A stretch of DNA of 64,000 nucleotides, taken from contig CANTUQ010000106.1 of the NCBI GenBank assembly GCA_947683425.1, positions 3,372,001-3,436,000 on the forward strand, given 5' to 3'. The position numbers were made by a program, and so were the translations under genes. The stretch's first letter is position 1, and each line of letters begins with the position of its first letter. The notes below the pieces were generated by a model. That model searched no databases. It was not told the origin of the DNA and worked only from the letters and a program-made list of their open reading frames with translations. This document shows positions 57,936 through 64,000 of the stretch, one piece after another. This DNA comes from Excoecaria cochinchinensis (taxonomy: Eukaryota; Streptophyta; Magnoliopsida; Malpighiales; Euphorbiaceae).

Positions 57936-58090
57936 AAGTTTTTTAATCTATTAAAACACACCCCCTCTCTCCTCTCTCTCCTCTCTCCCCTCTCTCTCCC
58001 CGATTTGCCCTGGTTTCTGCCCTCCCCACCCGCCACCCTCCTCCGGCCGCACTCCCTCCCCGCTAATCTTGCCCCGCCTCTCCCCTCCAG

Positions 58091-58508
58091 CTCAGATCCG
58101 GCCGGCCTCCCTCCCCTCCCCTCCTCCTCCTCTCTCCCCTCCCTTCCCTCTTTTCCCGCTCCGATCTTCCCTCCTCTTTCCCTCCTTTCGCGCGCCATCT
58201 CCTCTCCGCCGGTGTCGACCACCGCTGCTCCGGCGTGGGCCACGTCCCCTCCTCTGCCTGCTCCTCCTCCCTCCCCTTCTCCTCCTCCTCCTCCTCCGGC
58301 TCAGATCTGGCCGGCCTCCCTCCGCTCCCCTCCTCCTCCTCTCTCCCCTCCCTTCCCTCTTTTCCCGCTCCGATCTTCCCTCCTCTTTCCCTCCTTCCGC
58401 GCGCCATCTCCTCTCCGCCGGTGTCGACCACCGCTGCTCCGGCGTGGGCCATGTCCCCTCCTCCGCCTGCTCCTCCTCCCTCCCCTTCTCCTCCTCCTCC
58501 TCCTCCGG
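58091..58508 (+). repeat. Two 209-bp tandem copies of a CT/GC-rich segment in the CACTA element
   Basis: 58091-58299 and 58300-58508 are near-identical, starting CTCAGATCCGGCCGG. Long CTCCTC runs make every frame proline/serine or arginine/glutamate-rich. The composition is unlike the AT-rich rest of the element, so it may be a captured host promoter or first-exon fragment, but no protein domain is recognisable. Confidence 0.8.
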
Positions 58509-58555
58509 CGTCAAGTACGCAGATATGGTTCCTCTCCTATTTTTTTTTAAATTAA

Positions 58556-58620
<65 letters not shown>
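58556..58620. repeat. TTA microsatellite
   Basis: Uninterrupted TTA/TAT repeat of about 20 units. Confidence 0.9.
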
Positions 58621-58621
<1 letters not shown>

Positions 58622-59285
58622 TTATTTATGCTTGTTAGATATTGTTAAATATTAAATATTGTGTAATAAAAAAAATTAATTATTAATTAGTGTTAATTGT
58701 TGTTAGAATTATTTTAATTGATTTATGTTAATTAAATATTTTATTATTGTTAAATAATACTATGAATAATTTGTTTGTAATGTATTATTATTAGTGTTTT
58801 TAATGTGTAATGTTGTTGTTATTAGAATAATTTTTGTAATTAGATGTTAATTAAATAATTGTTTAAATATATGATTGTTAGTGTTATATAGTATTAGTAG
58901 GATTATGGTTAATTAATGAAATGACAAATTTAATTGGGAATTTAATTTGGTAATATCTAGTTTGTTCTGTCTTTGATGATTGGTTGTATTGAATCTTGAG
59001 GATATTGGATCTGATTTGTGTCATATATTGCTCTTTCTTTGAATTAGCTTATGTGCTGAATAGAGGAAATTGTTAAAACATTAGATTTATTGTTCTTTGC
59101 AGAAGCCCATCAAGATTTCTGGGTTCTAGAAAAGTTTTAGGAATATGGATATAGATTTGGAGAAAATTTATGGATATGGATAAGATTTAGGAACATGGCA
59201 CTATAATTTATGATTATGTTTCTACATAAAGATATAATTTATAGATGCTTCTAATTATTATTATGATTATTATAATGTTGTGTTA

Positions 59286-59288
<3 letters not shown>

Positions 59289-59376
<88 letters not shown>
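59289..59376. repeat. TTA microsatellite
   Basis: Uninterrupted repeat of nearly 30 units inside the CACTA element. Further short TTA runs continue to about 59740. No gene in 58621-59750. Confidence 0.9.
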
Positions 59377-59378
<2 letters not shown>

Positions 59379-59749
59379 TGGGTATGCTAATTGGTATTGT
59401 TATTAGTATTATTAAATATTTATCCTAATTATTATTATGATTATTATAATTTTTATTAAGTAGTTATGTTAATTATTATTGTTATTATTTAATGGGTATG
59501 TTAAGTAGATATATTATTAGTATTGTTATTATTTTTATTAAGAAGTTGTGTTAATTTTAGTTATTATTATTATTATTATTATTGAACATGTTATTATTAT
59601 TAAATTAAAATCAATAAAATTTGTACCTTAATTAATATTATTATTATTACTATTATTATTATTATTATTATGTTAATTTGTATTGTTATTATTATTATTT
59701 ATTTATGTTAATTTGTATTGTTGTTATAATTATTTTTTTATTTGTAAAA

Positions 59750-60030
59750 ATTTTTGACGGAAATTCAATTTTCGTCGAGAAATTTGCCGACGGAGTTTCA
59801 TTTTTCGTCAGGAATTCCCAACGAAAAATGAATTTTCGTTGGGAATTCTCGACGAAAATTCTATTTTTATTGGCAAATTTCCCTATGAAAATTGAATTTT
59901 CATCTGGAATTTTGCCTATGAAAAAATTCCGTCGGGAATTTTGCCTACGTCTAATATGCCGACAAAATGAATTTCCGTCGGTAATTTCGTTTCCCCACGA
60001 AAATTTCTTATTTTTCGTCGGGAAATCCTT
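59750..60030. repeat. Right subterminal repeats of the CACTA element
   Basis: Alternating CGACGAAAATT, CGTCGGGAATTT and GCCGACGG motifs in both orientations. They share the GACGG/CGTC core with the left end but lack its TTAGC. Confidence 0.8.
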
Positions 60031-60044
60031 TTTTTCTTGTAGTG

Positions 60045-63000
60045 GAGCGAGCAACGGTTGGTTGTTTCTTTGCAACCCAAGAGATGATGTTCTTGCCGAG
60101 GTAAATAGCATAGCCATTGGTAGAACGACGGTTATCCTGATCACCACCCCAGTCACTGTCAGAGAAGCATTGTAAGGCAAGAGAGGAGTCAGAGCGAAGG
60201 AAGATGCCAAAATTAATGGTGTGGGCAACATAGCAGAGCAAGCACTTCAAAGCCTTCCAGTGAGACTCAGTAGGAGAGTGCATAAACTGACATAGCTTAT
60301 TAACAGCAAAGCAAATGTCAGGCCTAGTGGTTGTCGCATATTGCAGAGCACCAAGAATCTATCGATACGATTTGCCATCAAGGAGAGTTGGACCATCAGA
60401 TTTGTGCAATGGAGGGGACATAGCAATGGGAGTGAGGCAACCTTTGATATTGCCGAAGCCATGTGAGTCAAGAAGATCACTTAAATACTTATATTGAGAA
60501 AGAAAAATGCCATTAGGTGACCGAACTACCTCAATACACAAAAAGTAGGATAATTCCCCAAGGTCCTTGACTGGAAACTCAAATTGTAATTTGCTAATAA
60601 CACCAGCAACAACATAAGCTAAACTCCCAGTAATAAGAATATCATCTACATAAACAAGAATGATGAGGCAAACATCATGAGTGCGACAAATAAATAGAGA
60701 ATTATCAGATTGGGAAGTAACAAAGCCGATAGTCCAAAGAAAATGCTTCAGTCTGTCAAACCACGCCCGAGGGGCCTGCGTGAGCCCATAGAGGGACTTG
60801 TGTAATTTACAAACATAATCAGGTCGAGCAGGATCAATAAAGCCACGCGGTTGATCCATGTAAATAGGAACATCCAAAAAATCATGTAAGAAAGCATTCG
60901 ACACATCCAGCTGTTTAATTGGCCATCCCTGAGTAACAACATAGGCAAGCACAGTGTGAATAGTGGTGGCTTTGACAACAAGACTGAAAGTCTCTTTGTA
61001 GTCTATGTCAACCTGTTGATGAAAGCCCTTAGCAACCAACCGAGCTTTGTAACGCTCAACTGAACCATCAGGTCATCGTTTAATGTGGTAAACCCATTTA
61101 TTGCCAACAATATTGGTATTTGAAGGGCATGGCACAAGGCTCTAGGTATTAGTTAACAAAAGAGCATTATATTCTTGCTGCAGGGCATCCTGCCAATGGG
61201 AGTGAGCTTTGGCCTTAGAAAAGGTGGTGGGTTCAGTTTGGAGGAAGGAGGAATTGCGTAGAGGAGAAGTGGGCTTAGAGAGGGTGGATTTAGCGACATG
61301 AAGGAGGTGTTTGGGCTTGGGCCATAGGGTTATGGAGTGGGTTCTATGAGGTGCTGGTGGATTAGTGAAAGGAGCAGGTGCTGGTGGAGAATAGGTAGTA
61401 AGGTCAACTACCAAATCCAACCCAAGAGTGGATTGAGATAACGAAGGAGAGGGAAGTGTGGATAAAGTAGGAGAGTCGGTGGAAATGGATGAGGTTGAGG
61501 GAGGCGTGGGTGGAATTGATAAGGAAGGAGGTGGATTGAAAGTAGCATTGTTGATGGGACTGCTGTTATTTAGATTTGGATGAGCAAAGGAGGATAAGGA
61601 TAAGAAATTAGATAAGGATAAAGAAGAAGAGGTTGGATGAAGATGAGAAACCAAACCTGGTGGAGTTGGAGTAGGAGTGTGCCACACGTCCAACCAAGAA
61701 GATGAATTGTGCAAAGAGGCCGGCGGAGCTGATGGAGAATCACTGGCAAACGGAAATTGGGTCTCATCAAAGACCACATGCTTAGCAATATAGATTCTAC
61801 CAGTGCTTTTGTCCATACATAGAGTACCAGAATGATTTGTAGAGAGTCCTAAGTTGACACAAGGCTTGCTTCTAAAAGCAAATTTATGGGAATTATAAGG
61901 ACGAAGAAGTGGGTAAACGGTACAACCAAACACACGTAAAGATTTATAATCAAATTTCTTGCCATAGAGTTTAAAATAAGGAGTTTGATTTTTTAGGACT
62001 GGTGTAGGCATTAGGTTAATAGTGAAAATAGCATGTTGAAAAGCATGGCTCCAATATTTGAAAGGTAATTTAGCATGAGCAAGAATGGTTAAACCAGTAT
62101 CAACAACATGTCTTATTTTTCTCTCGGCAATTCCATTCCATTCATGTGTGTGCCGATAGGCCAATCTATGTAAAATGCCATGTTTTTGAAGAAAGGAATA
62201 TAAGGACCTATATTCACCTCCCCAGTCAGATTGAAGTGCTTTGAGTGGGAGATTAAACTGTTTTTCAACCAATGTTTTAAAATTAACAAAGCAATTGAAT
62301 ACATCAAATTTATTTTTAAGAAAGAAAATCCATGTGAAATAAGTGAAATCAACAAGTAGAATAAGAAAATAACGAAAACCAACATTGGACAAAGTGGGAT
62401 AGGGACCCCAGACATCAGAGTACACGAGTTCAAGAGGAGCCTTAGATGTATGAGCAACAGGAGGAAGAGATTTCCGAGATAACTTGCCCATACAACAGGC
62501 TAAACAAACACTAGAAACAGACGACTTAACATAATCTAATTTATTGTCATGAATTATTTTAGACACAATCTTGGAATGCAGATGACCCAACTTTCGATGC
62601 CACTCTTGAAAGGAAAAGGTGGATGCAATATTTGCCTCTTTGCTATCATGTGGTGGAATGACATATAGACCACCTTCACTCCGACCCCTGAGGAGGATTT
62701 GATTGGTCACCTGATCCTTCACAAGAAAGAAGTTAGGCCAAAATTCAATATAGCAATGGTTATCAAGAGTAAATTTAGAGACAAAAAGTAATTGTTTATT
62801 TAGAGAAGGCACACAGCAAAGCTCATTGAGGGTAAGGGGACATGAAGGAAGAGATAAAACACCTTTGCCAATATGAGAGATGTGCAAACCTTGGCCATTA
62901 CCAATGCGGATCTGATCAGTGCCCGAGTACGGTTGAGCAAATTGAAGAGATTGCAGGTCTGGTGTCATGTGATAATTTGCACCAGAATCAACAACCCAAG

Positions 63001-63208
63001 GGCGCATCAGTTCATTGCGAGGGTGATTGTATTGTTGAGCAAAGTGAGCTTGTGAAAGCTGCGGTGGGGCTGTTGTATTTCGAGAGAAATTTGCATTAGA
63101 GCGTTTTCTACACTTGTCTGCTGTATGATTGCGAAGATGGCAAATCTGGCAGGGACCCCTGTTCCATTTTTTATTCCTACCTGAATGTTGTCCAGAGGAG
63201 GCTGACAT
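60045..63208 (-). pseudogene. pol: Copia PR-INT-RT-RNase H (N-terminal part of RH)
   Basis: From 63208 to 61142 there is a 688-codon open stretch: Gag zinc knuckle C20-C23-H28-C33, protease DSG at 74-76, integrase H204/H209/C235/C238 and D265, D328, E362, followed by the FDE and Pro/Ser-rich linker. A TAG at 61142 (Trp expected) and a TGA near 61075 separate it from RT (61039-60359, with YVDDILITGS). A TAG at 60359 (Gln expected) precedes the RNase H start with DSDWGGDQDNRRST. RNase H is interrupted at 60045 by CACTA and resumes at 57247. Confidence 0.92.
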
Positions 63209-63882
63209 AGAGGGAGTACTGTGTTGGGCAACATGAGTAAGGGGTGGCTCTTGGTGACTCTTGATTAAAATCTCATGAGCAAGAAGGTGGCTGTGAAGTT
63301 CATTAAAAGAAACAGGGTCAGGTCTTAAATTTAATGCAGTAATTATCGGATGATACTACTTCCAATATTTTGATACACAATGTCATTGAACTCAGTTGTG
63401 GTCATGATACGACCAGCAGACACCAACTCATCGACAAGGGATTTGACGCGCTGAAGATAAGCGGAGATAGAGAGATCTCCTTTCTTCAACTCTTGTAACT
63501 CAATTTTCTGTTGTAGCTGTTTGTTATGGGAGACGGCACCAAAGGCATTGGCAAGGGCACTCCAGACAGCATCGGATAAAGTTAATCCAGTGACATAAGG
63601 GAAAATCTCCTCTGAGAGAGAGGACAACAACTAGCAAAACAAAATTTGATCTTTTTGAAACCAAGCAAGATAGGCCGGATTAGAGATCATTTATGTGGGT
63701 TTGTCAAGGTCAAAGATTTGTAAGGGTGGGCATGGGACAGATCCATCAATATAACCAGTAAGATTTTGATAGTTTAATAAGGGAAGAAACTGAGTTTTCC
63801 AAGCAAGATAATTCTTGCTGGTGAGTTTAACCGAAAAAGAATGGTGACTTGTGGTTATGGGAGAAAGTGCAGCGATAGTCAT
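63209..63882 (-). pseudogene. gag: Copia Gag (broken)
   Basis: Begins at ATG 63882, a short distance after the primer site, with SVKLTSKNYLAWKTQFLPLL typical of the UBN2/retrotran_gag_3 Gag of Ale elements. In-frame stops at about 63691 and 63631, and a frameshift near 63340 before the segment RPDPVSFNELHSHLLAHEIL, which is in frame with the downstream pol. Confidence 0.85.
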
Positions 63883-63915
63883 TTGTCTTATTGTTTTGTG
63901 TTTGATTGTTACTTT

Positions 63916-63928
63916 GCCTCTGATACCA
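63916..63928 (-). promoter_or_regulatory. Primer binding site, initiator tRNA-Met (copia)
   Basis: The minus strand reads TGGTATCAGAGGC directly after the LTR end. It complements plant initiator tRNA-Met, the standard copia primer. Confidence 0.92.
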
Positions 63929-64000
63929 TGTGAGGAAAATCAGTTATGTATTCATATTATTGATATGATAGAGTATATATACATGTATGTAGTGGAGCTG
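63929..64000 (-). repeat. Copia 5' LTR, partial (window edge)
   Basis: First 72 bp match 56740-56811 with a few transitions and run off the end of the window. Confidence 0.88.

Larger units (their letters stand above)
57248..60044. mobile_element. Non-autonomous CACTA (En/Spm) transposon
   Basis: 2797 bp with inverted ends CACTACAAGAAA and TTTCTTGTAGTG and a GAG duplication. The left subterminal region (57280-57935) has many direct and inverted TTAGCGACGGAA motifs. The right one (about 59750-60030) has a different family around GACGGAAATT and CGTCGGGAATTT. No transposase domain is encoded. The interior has a CT-rich duplicated segment and TTA microsatellites. It must rely on a transposase in trans. 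Confidence 0.93.
56740..64000 (-). mobile_element. Ty1/copia retrotransposon, Ale/Retrofit-like, interrupted by CACTA
   Basis: Minus strand: the right LTR (from 63929, running off the window), tRNA-iMet PBS, gag, PR, INT, RT, RNase H, polypurine tract and left LTR (56740-56891). The very short LTR (about 152 bp) and gag beginning with SVKLTSKNYLAWKTQFLPLL suit the Ale/Retrofit lineage. A 2.8-kb CACTA element splits the RNase H. Stops and a frameshift make it non-autonomous. Confidence 0.9.

Noticed and set aside
58005..58620. Proline-rich or RE-rich 100-180-codon frames
   Set aside because: Open in all frames because of CTCC repeats, and run into a TTA microsatellite. No domain and no start context.

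Overview
The window is plant nuclear DNA, probably from a eudicot, and is almost entirely nested transposable elements. The evidence is three long Ty3/gypsy elements of the Tat/Ogre type (tRNA-Arg primer sites, a second archaeal-type RNase H, extra genes downstream of integrase), an Ale/Retrofit-like Ty1/copia element, CACTA DNA transposons, abundant TTA microsatellites and an AT-rich background. I found no intact host gene, rRNA, tRNA gene or CRISPR array.

Layout. 1-988 and 21638-23090 are the two halves of a chromovirus-like LTR (minus strand), split by element A. Element A (989-21632, minus strand) is a tandem of three LTRs and two internal regions flanked by one 5-bp target duplication, CTCTA. 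Its first unit holds a single uninterrupted 2173-codon Gag-PR-RT-RH-INT frame. Its second unit has lost gag, protease, primer site and most of the outer LTR. 23091-23789 is the 3' part of a second chromovirus-like LTR (plus strand), which itself interrupts the 5' LTR of element B.

Element B (23790-54536, plus strand, 5' LTR truncated) is a decayed Tat/Ogre element. Its integrase is split by element C (31742-49104, plus strand) with a 5-bp duplication ATATC. Element C has two 2031-bp LTRs, a broken gag-pol and, downstream of pol, two extra genes: an antisense spliced gene (plant-mobile-domain/DUF7745-like) and a sense gene (Athila ORF1-like) with a 5'-UTR intron. They diverge from a short intergenic region whose two TATA boxes share an upstream motif and spacing with the TATA box of the LTR.

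54537-56739 is AT-rich DNA ending in a fragment of a CACTA transposase gene. A copia element (56740 to beyond the window, minus strand) follows, and its RNase H is interrupted by a 2.8-kb non-autonomous CACTA element (57248-60044, TSD GAG).

A, B and C share architecture despite diverged sequence: tRNA-Arg PBS, a G-patch-like segment between protease and RT, a probable 3' splice site just before gag, LTR hairpins with a CAAT loop and covarying stems, a tRNA-Arg-complementary 10-mer inside the LTR, and a family-specific hairpin tandem array just upstream of the 3' LTR. Most premature stops in B, C and the copia element can be explained by C-to-T changes (CAG/CAA/CGA to stop), consistent with decay of methylated DNA. 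Unit 1 of A is the only copy that looks coding-competent.
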